Source: Polytrichum commune
Lineage: Eukaryota; Streptophyta; Polytrichopsida; Polytrichales; Polytrichaceae
DNA: 64,000 bases
Direction: 5' to 3'
Assembly: GCA_950295325.1 (NCBI GenBank)
Contig: OX485805.1
Location: forward strand, 30,803,501 to 30,867,500
Shown here: piece by piece, positions 26,473-39,686 of the stretch
Layout of the letters: each line of letters starts with the position of its first letter
Position numbering within the stretch: position 1 is the stretch's first letter
Notes under the pieces: model-generated
The model's database searches: none
What the model was told of the DNA's origin: nothing
What the model saw: the letters and a program-made list of their open reading frames with translations, nothing else
Program-made: the position numbers and the translations under genes

Positions 26473-28440
26473 ACTCACACAATATTACTCACCCCATAAC
26501 CGAGACAAAATCTTCGGCTCCATGGGGCATGCACAATCCTCCAAATGGGAGGGCACTGGACTAGCATACCCCACGGACTACAACACAACGGTAGAGGCCA
26601 TCCATTGGGCCCGCATGGCAGCCAAAGAAGACACGAATACAATCACCATCCTCATGGTCAACCACAATGACTGGACACCACAACAACTCCCAATTACCAC
26701 AAAGAGTGACATACACACACTAACAACCATCCCCCCACACACCATACAATATAAGCCCACACCAGAATGGCCACAATACTACCACTATGTAGACCCCCCA
26801 CTTGTATCAATAATATGCATACATAGTCAAACCAACCTAGGACCAAACTTACAAACCCCACACGAACTACCACATATACTAAAACAAATCACTAACACAG
26901 ACATAGACACCTACCCCATCAAACCTACTATACCAAATTACCATGTCAAATTCTCAAATACATGGAAAAATACACCCAAAAATAACATCCACACAACAAA
27001 AACCATCATCCCAATGCCCCTACCCACTATATACCACCACCAATACCCCCTTAAATACCACCCACAACAATGCATCTACACCGATGGATCATTTATCCCT
27101 CCATCTAAAAACTCAGAGGGCCAAATAGAAGGTAATACCGCCGGATCAGGAGTATATAGCCCCAACAAAAACATTAAAAAATCAGAAAGATTACCATGAT
27201 ACCAAAATATTTTAAGAGCAAAACTGAACGCCATACTCATTGCCATAAAAACCATACAAATCACCCAAACAGACACACACATATTTACAAATAGTCTTAA
27301 TAGCATATATCTAATCAGCAACCACATACAACAACCAACTTCACAACACCACCACCTTGATAAACTCCTCATAGCAGCCATAATCCATCAAATCTACTCG
27401 ACCCCACACCGAATCCACATACACAAAGTACGGGCATCATAGGAAATGAAAAGGCTGATACACTAGCCAAAGAAGGAACACTTCAGGAAAAACCAACCAT
27501 CACCCCACACATCCACTTAGCCCATGCTACACCCTACTGGCTAGCAAGCTGCCCAACAACCACACATGATGGAACCATTAGAAACATACACAAATTTATA
27601 ATAAAAGAACACAACAACCGAGAAATGGAACTCGCACAATGCAAATTCCCATACGTAGAAAATTGGCTAACCAACGAACAAATAAATCAAAAATTCTCCA
27701 ACCATTTCTGGAAAAACAAAAAAGTAACGGATGCACAAATCACCCAAACACTAAAATTCATATATGGGTAACCACAGAAAAAAACATTTTTTGGTCTCTT
27801 AAATTCCAAAACCCCAATTGCACACTATGCCCCAAAAACGACAGATACACATGGCCCCACTTACTATCAATGTGTGAACACCCCTATCTGAAGGGCCTAA
27901 GAATAGCCCACCACAACAACGCGGTACACCTCATCACCCAAACATTACAAGCCAACAAGCACACCCGATACTATACACTAACAAATGACGGCAACCTCAA
28001 CAACACAAACCAACAACAAAATGTCCCATAATGGCTCCTAGAATGCACATGCCCACAAACAAAATGCCAATGCCAAGCCAGACTAAGACCAAACATCCTT
28101 TGCATACTAGGAGCCCCAAACCAAGCCCCAACACCCTTACTACCCTCACACACCCACACAATACAATTCATTGAATTCACATACTGCCATGACATATTCC
28201 CCAAACAAGCCCTCTCCCATAAACATACAAAATACGACCCACTAATTAACGCCCTATGAAACAAAGGATGGAAAACGAACCCCCTTATCACTATCACTGC
28301 CGGAGTGAGAGGAGCTAGACACGAACATTCCATTGTAAAACTAGCTGACTTCGAAATCCCAAAAACCAACATCAAAACTCTCATGAAAAACATACATCAA
28401 ATGCCATTAAGTACCTTACTTATCTTATCCTAAATAAAAG
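26473..28440 (+). pseudogene. Non-LTR retrotransposon (LINE) 3' fragment with RNase H
   Basis: 5'-truncated remnant; no reverse transcriptase is left in the window. The first open part (26522-27199) leads into an RNase H type 1 domain: CIYTDGSF at about 27070, RAKLNAI at about 27215, FTNSLNS at about 27290 and IIGNEKADTLAKEG at about 27437. Active enzymes have Glu and Asp where this copy has Lys (AKLNAI) and Asn (TNS), so two catalytic residues are lost. Downstream is a conserved-looking tail with CTLCPKNDRYTWPHLLSMCEH, a zinc-finger-like Cys/His stretch, then HNNAVHLITQ and ECTCPQTKCQCQ. Stops and frame breaks at about 27197, 27440, 27770 and 28258 make it a pseudogene. The plus strand is extremely A- and C-rich and poor in G. 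Confidence 0.8.
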
Positions 28441-28591
28441 AAAACTTGATAATAAACAAACTACCGTAACACCTCCCTAAAATGGGACCTAACATCTTAA
28501 ATTAATAGAGCCCACCTCCCAAAAGAGGCATAACTCCCTATGCTCCAACATGGTCCGCCATGCTAAGCATTTGGATAACGGGCTCACATTC

Positions 28592-28837
28592 GGCTGGGGA
28601 TTCGTGGCACTCAAGTAAAATCATCCATCCAAGATATCGTGGATGAAGTGGCTCCAATAAAAAAAGCCTCCCTATGGGGTTGAGGGCCGATTCATTCGAA
28701 TGTGACGTCACTAGACTAATTCGGGGCCTTTAACTCTATTTACGGAATCAAATTGCCCAAAAATAGCCATTTAGATTATTCCTGTGTTTTTTTCATCCGC
28801 ACGGATGATTTTACTTGAGTGCCACGGATCCCCGGCC
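28592..28837. mobile_element. Mutator-like MITE with 9-bp target duplication
   Basis: 246-bp non-coding element. Its terminal inverted repeats are about 35 bp and nearly perfect: left 28592-28626 begins GGCTGGGGATTCGTGG, and the right end 28803-28837 is the reverse complement beginning GGCCGGGGATCCGTGG. Both continue through CACTCAAGTAAAATCATCC. The flanking 9-bp direct repeat CTCACATTC (28583-28591 and 28838-28846) fits the Mutator superfamily. It sits just past the LINE tail. Confidence 0.85.
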
Positions 28838-28886
28838 CTCACATTCATGCCGATATAATGTACGGGCGTAATTTTTCTTTTCTTTC

Positions 28887-29470
28887 TACGTACACTAAAC
28901 AAGTCATTTAGTGTGGCCCACATTGTTCATCGATCCATGTAAACAATATTGCAATCACTAGGTTCAGACCAGGTCGCAACCAATACAACTGACACAAGAA
29001 ACTTGTTGCTACATAACAAGTCATGGAGGCTACACGAATCACTTTTAATGCCATGCAAAACAAGATATATAGTAAACTTGTTTTTCACGTTTTCTTCTAG
29101 TACGTATAGTGAACGTGTGAATGATTGTGGCCCACATTGTTCATCATTGATTCATGTAAATGATCTAGCAATCACTAAGTTGCCACTAGTTTAGCTGACA
29201 CACAACTTGTTGCTACATAACAAGTCATGAAGGCTACACTAATCTACATGGCACTTCATTTTTGATGCAATGTACTTGTTTTTCACCTTTCCTTCCAATA
29301 GGCATATTGAAACATGTGAATTATTGTGGCTTTCATCATAGACCCATGTAAACGATCTTGTAGTCACTTGGTGGCAACTAAGTAAGATGAATGAGACACA
29401 AAACATGATAACAACAAGTTATGGAAGCCACTCTAATCGATATGGCATGTCAAATTTAATGCCAAACTGA
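28887..29470 (+). repeat. Three tandem units of about 190-215 bp
   Basis: Diverged units marked by CCATGTAAACAATATTGCAATCACTAG-like sequence at about 28935, 29152 and 29343, each followed by ACAAGTCATGAAGGCTACAC-like sequence. Single related copies lie near 24800 and 26150, to the left of the LINE, so the LINE remnant appears to sit within a larger array of these units. Confidence 0.65.
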
Positions 29471-29528
29471 TGAATCCCTCTTAACAATATTCCACAGTTA
29501 TTTAGGGAGACATTAATTCATGTGAGGT

Positions 29529-29866
29529 ACTACATTAAATATGACATTTAGTGTCACTAATTCTAATTGTATTGCTCAATAGTAATTGTAAACTATGGTG
29601 TAGTGTCACCAACACTAAATGTTAGCCCAACATTATTTGTCATTCCTCGTGATTTTTTTTTGGGGGGGGGGATTATAAATTTACAGTGTAGCAATTACTG
29701 TGATTTTTCATCCAATTTTCAATCATCCATAACAATATCTCATCACAAGTTGTTGACAAGAGAAGCTTGGGTTTTGGCCAATGGATGAACTCATCCATCA
29801 TCCATGACAATGTTGCTCACTTATTCATAAGAAGTGTCATCTGAAAAGTTACCACATTGACATTAA
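29529..29866 (+). repeat. Right copy of the long direct repeat
   Basis: Partner of 24961-25295, in the same order and orientation. It differs mainly by a run of T and G residues in the middle (about 29650-29670). Confidence 0.7.
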
Positions 29867-29869
29867 ATA

Positions 29870-32340
29870 TCATATATAGTGCACATCACGGGAAGAATGA
29901 TTAAGTTACATATAGGCTAACAAAAACAAAAATTGCCATACTCCCAATTATGGCTTTCACCCCTTAGCCATGTTACTTGGTCAATGGCCCTTCACATGCT
30001 CACAACTTATTACAAATGACATGTTATAAGAATCTTCACTATGGTCCTACTCATAGTAAATTAAAATATTTGCACTTGAGAGAAAAGTTAGCATGTGAGT
30101 GATGAGCGGCGAGCAATAAGATAAGATATACATTTTTATTTTTAGAACATATTCCATACATTCAAATAAATTGGCTATAAATGAAATGCAAGAGAATATT
30201 TGACATTAGAAAATATATTACCATGGAATTCATGCTCTACATCTTGTCAAAGGGGTCTATTATCATGCAATCAACCTAGTATTTGTAAATCTAGTAATAC
30301 ATGTTAATATATTATTGTGGCTTGAATGTTAGTAAATGAAACTCAAAAACAGCTATAGTTACCTACATATATTGAAAGTTTAGAAAATTTATATATCAAC
30401 AATATATTAACATCACATATTGATTAAGTATTATTAATAATTAGTGTTGGATAATAATTGCAACCCTATATGATTCGGGTATGATGCACATGACCTTGTT
30501 GCAGTTCAAAGTTACATATGCATACATGAAGGTGTCTGCCATCATGTAGTCAACCTTGCATATAGATACATGCATACATGATACACATGTGTTTGTAGTA
30601 TAACCCATTGGCATTTCTTCCCCACCTTGCCACACGTTGTAAGTGTTCTACTCTCCCATTTGTTCCTATGCTTTGCAACATGTACATTTGGATTGTGCCA
30701 AATTTTTGGATTTGGAAACCAACATCTTCTAGATTACAAATTAAATACCTCGTCTCCAACTCATTGTTGCTTTCAAATTTAGAAAAGGTTTTAAAAACAA
30801 ATTTCATCCATAGGATGTAGCCCATGAGAATTTGACCATGCAACATGTGTTATTGAGACTAAGAAAATGATCAAATCAATATTTACCAACAAACAATTGT
30901 TTAAGTCGTAAGGTAAGCACAAATATTATATATTTAAAAAAAATGATTGTGATTTGTACATCTACCTTTACTTTAAGATTCTCAATAGCCATTTTATTCG
31001 TAGACAATAGCAAATTATAATAAACAATAACTCACCCTCACACACACACACACACGTTGGATGCAAGCATATATGTTTCATAACAACAAAAGTCATTAGT
31101 CAAAAACTAACATATGAAACAACTAGAGTGTGCTAAAAAATTACGTCTTCTATACCGTCAAAGTAATGATTGGATCAATGAATTTGACAAAAAATTGGTG
31201 TTATCTATAAAAATTGGGTGCAGTGAAATCAAGACCATCCACTTTACCCCTAATGCATGTGTATATCACAACACATATTAATCCCCCCCCCCCCCCCCCT
31301 AAGAACCTACCAAGAGCATGTGACCAATTCATTGTTTGTAACAATAAGGCCACAATCTCAACTGTTTCGAAAGTTTGTAAAATCCTTCCTTTGTGACCGC
31401 ACTAGAAAAAACAAACATAGTATTATGTTTCAACACCCTTCATTATATTGTGTACATCTAATTCTTGCAAGGTTTTTGTCCCAAGGGGTGACTCTTCATG
31501 CCAAGTAGGAACTACCATGAGTGAAGCAAGGGGTGTTGTTTGAGGCATTAGCATACATAGTATATATTTAATCGAGAGGTACTCTTTTTCTCTAGTGTGT
31601 ACACTTTAAAAGCCTATTAAGAGTTTCAAAGTAAATGTAGATGTACAAAAGGGCCCCTAAGGTTTAGAGGAAAATTGACAATAAATGTGCTAGTTCCATC
31701 CAATTAACCTTGGTTCATCCAAATGACATGTATTATAAGGTCATATTATTATGACTTATATCCTATGGATGCAAAATATTCAATAAGTTTCTCGTTGGAA
31801 AGTGAAAGTGGATTATATATGTAGTAAAGGCCCATTTGTTTCATGATTTATATTTTATGTATGTAGCATTTATTGATGCGTATGCATCTACATGTGAGTT
31901 TTTGAAATGCAACCATGGATTTTAAATATTGAATATAATCTCTATGTCCATGTGGATTGCACATGCATCTATTCATGCTTGGTCGTGTAGTAGCACTACT
32001 TCATTGCATTTGAAAGACACTATGCCATATTTGATGCCATCTTCACACCATCATACAATACTCACCTCATAGTGTTGGCTCAATGGTGAAGATGATCTTC
32101 CTTGATGATGATGATGAACCAATTCATAAAGTTTTCACAAAAATCTTGATGGAGTATGTAGGTTCGCCAATTGTTCCATGTCTATTCAATTATGAAATCA
32201 TTCAACTTTCTATTATCCAATAATGAATAATGAATACTGATATTTTGAGTTTTGTTTTTTTAGAATGAAAAATGCGATGTCCCTTCCCACTTGCATAGTC
32301 ATCCCATTACATGCAAAGGTGATCATAACGGTTGTGGATC
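29870..32340. other. AT-rich region without recognised features
   Basis: No coding region or RNA gene that I can support. Contains a (CA)n run at about 31039-31054 and a run of about 15 C residues at about 31285. The open frames here are short and have no family resemblance. Confidence 0.4.
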
Positions 32341-32351
32341 CAACCTTAGCA

Positions 32352-32762
32352 CACGGGGGGATCACACCCCCTTACATTTCATAACCACGTGCGATAAAAG
32401 TTTGCTACCCTATATTACATGCCATAGATAATTTTTAAAATTATGATATTTTTTCTACATACACATAACCATTGATAATATCTTTTGTATATTTTTTTGA
32501 AATTTTTAGTCATCTTCATTTTTGTAGTAATTTTTTTAGTTCAATGTTGCGTCATTCTAGTTAGAAACATTATGTTTTATAAAAAAAAAACAAATCATCA
32601 AATTTGGTTACCAATTTTTACTATGTAATAGATACTATGTATATCTACTCATGAAAAAAAAATCATAAACTTTTGAACCATTTTGGTGATGCTTTATGTA
32701 AAAAGTAGATTTTGTTTTATCGCACGTGGTGTTCAACTTGACAATGAAGTGCACCCCCCGTG
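32352..32762. mobile_element. hAT-like MITE with 8-bp target duplication
   Basis: 411-bp non-coding element. Both ends start CACGGGGGG in inverted orientation, and a second inverted block CACGTGCGATAAAA lies about 37 bp in from each end. The 8-bp direct repeat CCTTAGCA flanks it (32344-32351 and 32763-32770). A CA..G terminus plus an 8-bp duplication fits hAT. The termini are imperfect between the two blocks. Confidence 0.75.
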
Positions 32763-32771
32763 CCTTAGCAC

Positions 32772-35700
32772 CATCACATTGTAGTAGGTTGTTGGGTTGT
32801 GATCATCACATCATGTCATTCGTAGATATTGAGGCGAAGGAGTGTATTGAACATGTTAGTGACAAAGAGGAGGAGGGATTGGAAGACGATAGGGGTAGTT
32901 ATGAAGCTTCTATACATAGTTCCACATTAACTACATAGTAAGTGAAAGAAATATTCAAAATGTGCATTGATAAAGGTAAGGGAAATACAAATCAAAGTTC
33001 AAGTCTAATATGATAAATTCAAGATCTAGACCATGTTCACTTGATTTTGTTGTGGTTTGGACTATTGCTGCAATTCATGGCTACTATGGTTACTTTGGCC
33101 AAGAGCATGTAAAAGACTATTGCAAGACAATATAATTGAAATTTTTAAATAATCAAGGAACACTAAAAATCCTGAAAGGATGATAGCATTGCAAATTTAA
33201 GCTAAATTAAAATGGATTAATTAGTACAAGACTATTGACTACACCAAGGTATCATTGGCTTTGGTAAAGATACTCAAATGGGATACTCATGCAAGACAAT
33301 TGATTATGGTTGTGCCTATGTTTGTGCATCACATTTGGGCCAAATAAAATGAACTCACTACCAAATTATTGCCCAGGTAATTAGTATGGGGCAAGTGACT
33401 GTCACAAATGCATGTATTGAGATTGAGTGATTTCATATTCTCATGCTAAAATGAACCAATGATACTTATCAAACCTGAAATAATTTCCAATAATTATGTG
33501 ATTGTTCTAATAAAACTTAATTGGGACATTTGGGTGTTATATGAATCACTTTTTAAATATTCCCTGATTGTTTGTCTGATTTTAATCGTATCCAAAATCC
33601 TATCCATAGTGTTGCGATACATAACAATTGTAATATAAACCTTTCTTTTGATGGTATACTTGGTCTTTGTAATTGGGTTTCCCGCTTGGTTGGTTGTTAT
33701 TTTATCCTTCTGGATGTGGAAATCTTAGGGACCCTTCCAATTCCCAAGTTATTTTCAATTGTTATGATCTCTATGAGAGACATTATGAGAAGACTTATTC
33801 TCTTTGGTTGACTCAACAATATTTGCCTTAAATGTTAAAGTCATGCTATAGGCTTGTCCAAGTGTGTAAGGCTTTAAAGCATTGACATTATAATTGATTA
33901 AATTCTAGAAACCCGTAAGAAGAAAATTGCTTGTCTTGGTAAAAAAAATCTAGGAAACATTCGGCCAACTTGTTAAACCTATCTTTGTACTCTTGAACTA
34001 ACAATGCACCACGTTTAAAGTCTCTATAGCATTCCTTCATGTTCTTAATGTAGTTACACGGTAAAAGAAAAATCTAAAAATAATTTCTCAAACTTAGAAC
34101 ACGTTTTCACTGGACCATTGTTAACATCCTCTTTGTTGGCTTTAATACAAGTCCACCAAAGATGGGCTCGTTCTCTCAACAACAAAAATTTGCCCTCATT
34201 TTTTCTTTCTTTAAAAGCTCTCTATCAAATGAGTTTTCCGCTGCTCATATAAATGATAGAATTGACTTAAGATTTAGGTAAATACCACTAGAAAAAATGG
34301 TGGTTGCACGTACTTACAAATTTCGTGCAATTTTTTCTTTCTTTATCATTGTTCTCCCCCCTCTCATTGCTTTTGTTTTGTGTTTTTTCAATTTCTATTA
34401 TAATTTTGTAAATCTATTTCTCTCTTTGTTTTCATCCCTCAATTATCTTCCCATTTACAATAACTTATGTCTATTTAAGAATGATATGATGAGTAGGCAA
34501 AAGAAGAAGAAAAGTAGGAGATGCATGAATTTTATATTTATATTTATTATTTATGATTGTGTATATATTCTCCATAGCCATGATAATGACTTGAGAGATT
34601 GAATCAAGATTTGACGAACACAACTACTATAACATCACGTATTGATTCAATGATAAGAATTCAATTCCAAGACTTCCTTGACAATGTTAGGAAAACAATA
34701 AAGGATGATAATGATGTGATGAACAACCAATATTTTGATAGCTGTGTGTGATATGATTTTTTGGGGCAAGAAGGACACTTTCACATTTTGAGTGTTAGTT
34801 AGTGTGAAATTTCATTCAGGAACCTCAAAATAGTGCTGAATTAGGCAATTAGTGACTAATTAGCCGAAAGGAAGGGGAAGTAGATTCTTTTTACTCATTT
34901 GAGTTAGAATTTTGGAATAGGAGTGTAAAAAGGGTCGGGCTATAGACATGTGCAGAAAAGAAAGAGATTCACATGATATGGATATGAACAGCCACAAGGA
35001 CAGAAGCTTTTGGCTATATTGATAAGGACCATAGGCGAGAAGAAAAGGGAGAGAATATACTGGAACTCTCGGGAAGAGAGTAGCTTGTCTCCTAGTTCAA
35101 TAGAAAATCCAAAGTTTTCTAAGTGAAATCTTGGCGTGAAGCCTTTGTCTTGTGAAAGTGATGTTCTCTCTTTAATACAAGAATCTTGACGTATCAATTT
35201 TCCATACCAGATTGTGTGTATTTGTCCCCATTTTGAAGTAAGTAAATATTGTGGGTGTGAAGCCCGAGATTGCAAATTCAGAATTCATCATTGTGATATC
35301 TATTTCCTGTATTACCTCAGTGTGTATGTTGTGATTCTCAGTGGATTCGATGTAATTCCACTCATAAGTGCCTGAGCAATATTCCTCAGTTTAATCACAA
35401 AAGAGAGGGGTAAATGTCCTCTGTTCAGGAGGAATAAGTGATTCCTACTTACCCTCAGTGCTAATTGTGGTTCTCAGGGTGTGAAATCCGGTGATTATGG
35501 GGATTTACTTAGAATAGAGTCGAAAAGGGATTTGAGTCTTTACTTTTGAACAGTTCAGGTGAAGCAGTAACTTCATCAATATGACCATTGTAACCTTTTC
35601 TTGACTGTCGCGCTCACGTTTTGTATGTGCAAACTTTTTGATGTTAAGAACTTATCTGGGACAGCGATTCCCCTTTTCCCCGCGGTGAAGATTGTTGTAG

Positions 35701-36825
35701 CTACACTACATCTGATGTTTAAAGCATAATCATAACTTGGAGTGAGAATCCAAAGTTGAAACTTCCCAGTGATGAGGGAGTAAGGTGGAATAAACCAAAT
35801 ATAATGTCGTGTCAGAATGAGAGCAATTCTCGAGTAAGGGAATGCAATTCGTGATTAGTTCTCTCGTGATTGAGAGGTTTGATGGAATTAAGTCATTTCC
35901 AAAGTCGATTGCCGCGGCCATAATCTCTTGAGAATTCCAAGAGGCAGAGAAGGCGGAGCGGCGGAGTGAGGAAGGTGAGTCGCGAAGAAGAAGAGACACG
36001 CGCGACTTATCCTATATCGATTGGGGAAGCTGCCTTGAGTCAAGATAAAAGGAGTGGCGTCCAGGTAAGCCTTCGAGAACTTGACGCTTACTGGTTATTG
36101 GCTACTGGTTATTGTTACTAAGACTATGGCCCTCTCTCTGAGACTTGTCACTTAGAACTGGTTACTGGTGACTGATACTTGAGACTATGGTCGAGCCCTT
36201 CTAGACTATGGCCCTAGTGATTAGACTCTTTGCTCAGTCCGGTTCGCTTAGCTCGTTCACTAGGTTCACGTCACTTGTAACTAGACTTTTGCAAATTATA
36301 ATAACTTAATTTTAAAAATATTAAGTTGAACGTTGTTTTGCCAATGTGAAGTAATAAGAGAAAACATAATAACACTAATTTTAATTAATTCAAATTGCAA
36401 TTACATGAATGTAATAGTGCTAAAGTGGCAGTAACATCTAACCGGTGGTATGGCTTATGGTTATTGGTTACTGTTGGAAGAGACTATGGACCAAAACAAT
36501 GAGTTATGCCCTTGTGCGTATAAGACTATGGCGTACTCAAAAGACCATTGTTGAGTTGTCACTCTCTGTATTGCTAAATTACCATAAGAGTGATGTTACT
36601 GACGAGAGTGGGTTGTAAGGGAGTGACTGAGCAATTGCATATATTGCCGTGAGTGACCTTCAACCTTAATTAAACATGTCCTAAAATTCATTTTAGAAAT
36701 CATTTTCCCTAGGTTTGCTGTCCTAAATTCATCTTAATTCCCTTGTGATCTATCAATTAACTTAATGTTGATCCCTAGATGTAACACCTGACACTCATTT
36801 GGTCTTCCATGTGTGGTTTTCTTAA
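32772..36825. other. Unassigned region, probably old retroelement sequence
   Basis: No supported gene. From about 34900 to 36700 the base composition changes and the phrase AGACTATGG recurs (about 36120, 36182, 36206, 36480, 36527) along with TACTGGTTATTGG; this looks like LTR or internal non-coding sequence of a retroelement, but I could not find paired termini. Confidence 0.35.
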
Positions 36826-37900
36826 TTGGAACCCAACCTAAAAAACTATCTATACCATGGTTTGAAGAAAAATCCACCAAGTAGTCCGCGAATGAAAAAT
36901 TTAAAGCGAAAAAATGAATTTCTTTACTCCAAGCAAACACGGCTATACAACCCAACGGGTAAGCTAAAGCAACAATTATTTTATGAGTTCCACGTAATGC
37001 CGTTGGTGGGACATAAGGAAGTTCGCGCCACGACGGTCAAATTCCAAAAGAAATATTTTTGGCCTTGCATGGGTACAGACGTAGAGGAATACGTCAAGAC
37101 TTGCGTCAAATGCCAAATGTCAAAGCATGCTACCCAATCAAAAATAAAAATAAAACTAAAATCCTTTCCGTTTTCGAAGTAAATTTCTATTCAATTTCAA
37201 TGGACTTTATGGCAAACATTTCCAATGTGGGGAGTAACGATACGATTATGGTCATAGTGTGCCGATTGAATAAGTGGGCAGCGTTCGTATCTTGTGTAAA
37301 ACCAATCACGACAGAAGAGATGGCCCAATTATTCTTTGACAATTGGGTGCGATATAAGGGATTCATGTAGGAGATTGTGAACAATCGCGGGTTGTTATTT
37401 CAAACTTAGTTTTGACAACATATGATATGATGAACAAGGATGTCACTCTCAATGAGAAGGACATAGCATTTGCAGGGGGATGACCAAACAAAAAATATCA
37501 ATTCCATCCTTTAAGATGTATATGAAAGTGTTTGTAAAAATAATAAACGAGATTGGTCCATGTTGATACCTCTTGTCAAATTTTGTTATAAAACTACTAT
37601 GATTTCTAGAACAACCGGAAAAAATCATATTTTTGTATTATGGACTATTGCTTAGCAACTTATCTATTGGTAAAAGCGAGTTCACGTACAACAAAGAAAA
37701 ATTATCGGGGTATTATTCATAGGATGTGACTTAATGGTTTGTTCGGAGGCAAATGATACATTTCAAGTGGAAAAGAAAGTTTGGTTGGACTTAATGAACT
37801 TATCGATATTAACGAAGATTGAGGCTCAATGAAGATTTTACCAAGAAGACATTGAATAGTCTTGATTTTATAAATTATGGCAATGGTGGTAGAAAATTTT
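36826..37900 (+). pseudogene. Ty3/gypsy integrase fragment (relic)
   Basis: The open part 36826-37370 holds an integrase zinc-binding region (VGHKEVRATTVKF, then YFWPCMGTDVEEYV, then CVKCQMSKHA; the His-His-Cys-Cys set is visible) followed, after a 1-base frame change near 37180, by the start of the catalytic core (ISMDFMANI with the first Asp, then FDNWVRYKGF). From 37371 the core continues only as a frame with many stops (NNRGLLFQ, where active enzymes have an Asp). A faint continuation (LIPLVKFCYKT) is seen to about 37600. It is unrelated in frame and orientation to the minus-strand element at 40.7-49.3 kb. Confidence 0.8.
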
Positions 37901-39686
37901 GACAAGCAACAAACAAAAATTGAACATTAAACCGAAGGAGGAGATTTTAACAAAATAAAAAAAATAAAAATATCAAGCTGGCCATGAGAACATTTCGATT
38001 ACATCAAAAGATCCAACAAAGCAGAAAAATGGATTAGCACCAACAAATTTCTTGACTTAATGATATGTATGAACCAAATATATATTGATCAAGCGTGAAG
38101 ATGTTTTGAAAAATAATATATTAGTTTTACGTACCGATCGGAGTTTGAGAGAAAAATTAATGACTTACTCTAAAAATTACAAGTCATCATCTTTTCTAAA
38201 GTATGGAACAAAGACAAAGATCCCTTATGGGAGTGTATGGCGGGAACAACTAAGCAAGTTGGATATCATAACCAACACGAAGGATTTTTTTATGACTTGC
38301 ATTTCACGCAAGTAGTGGTACCAATGTATGTCAAAGAATTTTGAAGAGAAATACCAAACATGATAACATCCTTGGTTTGAGAACATTGATTGCCACGATA
38401 ACTTACGTGAAAAATTACAAGAAGGATCCCAAGAAAAATAATTAATTGGACCGCTTAAGGCCTCATATGTCGAAAGGAGAATATTATGGAGAATTAAGAA
38501 TACAAATGTAAAAGGATCCTACGTAATTACTGATCTTGTGAAAAACATAGATACTAAAGGACTCGCGAGTCATTGGCCGTGGGAGTACCCGGAGTTTAGT
38601 TGGAACAACAAGGTAATAATTCAATGGGAAGGAGTGAAGAGGTTCCACGACTTAATGTGGGATATGAACAAAGTATATAAGAAGAAGACAACCAAGAATT
38701 TCATCAATAAACAAATCGGATTTACTTATCGTTCAAAGTTTGAAAGGAGAATCTACAAACTACCAAAATAACTAAAAGCAAAGATATTCTCGAAGGTGTG
38801 GAATCACAGGAGAATTAGAATTGGAAAATGGGCTAAGGACACCACAATCATAGAGGTTACCACTATCCACAAGAGGGGTTATTATACAACTTGTACTTTG
38901 AAAAGGTAATGATTACTCTTTACAATGGTCTAGGGAAATTGAAGAATAATGAGCGAGGGATGACCAAGTCAAAAGATTGAAGAAGTTTATCAAAAGAGAA
39001 TCCATTGGGGAGAAAGAGAAAACTAATTGAGTCAAGAAAAGATAGTGTGTCAAGAACCATACCAGCAAAAAATTGAATATAGATGCACATATTTGAAGCC
39101 GAAAGGGCGGACTAGGGTGGTCTAAGATCATGCTAAGTAGTGTTAATGTATGACGAAGAGGAGAGCGAAGTCGTTCACCGCCGTCTAGGAGAGAGGCCAA
39201 GGCCGAGCGTAAGCACACTAACTGTATGCAACATGGAATAAACCCCAATAACAAGGAAGGAAGGGCCAAGAGACAAAGGATAGAGAGAGCATAACGATTC
39301 GAGAGACGGGCTAAGCAAATAGCAAATATCTAGATCACCATCTTCACCACTGTTGAGCGTTCACCTAGATCGACCATCACCCTATGAATACGGAGGTAAT
39401 GAGATAAATAATGAAGAACAAAGTGAACAAAGAGACATAGTCACTCCATTAGGAACATACACTAGAGAGGGGATTCATCGGAATATTAAATTTGATCAAG
39501 ACACAAAGATCACTATATTCGTTAATTTGGGATTTTTTTGGCATTTTGAGACAGTTACAAATATAAGAACATGGATAAAATCACACAGGTATTGGAGAAT
39601 GTTGTAAGATGCAAATACTTTGAAGCGGGTGTTCATATCAAGAACCCAATTAAGAACTCATATCAAGATGGTTTAGGTAGGACGAC
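37901..39686. other. Retroelement-like sequence without clear genes
   Basis: Follows the gypsy relic and may be its 3' part. Two short open stretches (38085-38315 and 38538-38771, +) are Lys-rich and have no recognised domain. Nothing else supported. Confidence 0.35.

Noticed and set aside
26460-28899. 13-bp direct repeat TACGTACACTAAA on both sides of the LINE block as a target duplication
   Set aside because: The same phrase, with upstream T/C-rich sequence, is part of the tandem repeat unit that flanks the LINE on both sides, so the match may be repeat homology. A real duplication is possible but not shown.
32726-32938. Open frame starting at 32726 (+)
   Set aside because: Begins inside the MITE terminal repeat and has no family match; low-complexity acidic tail.
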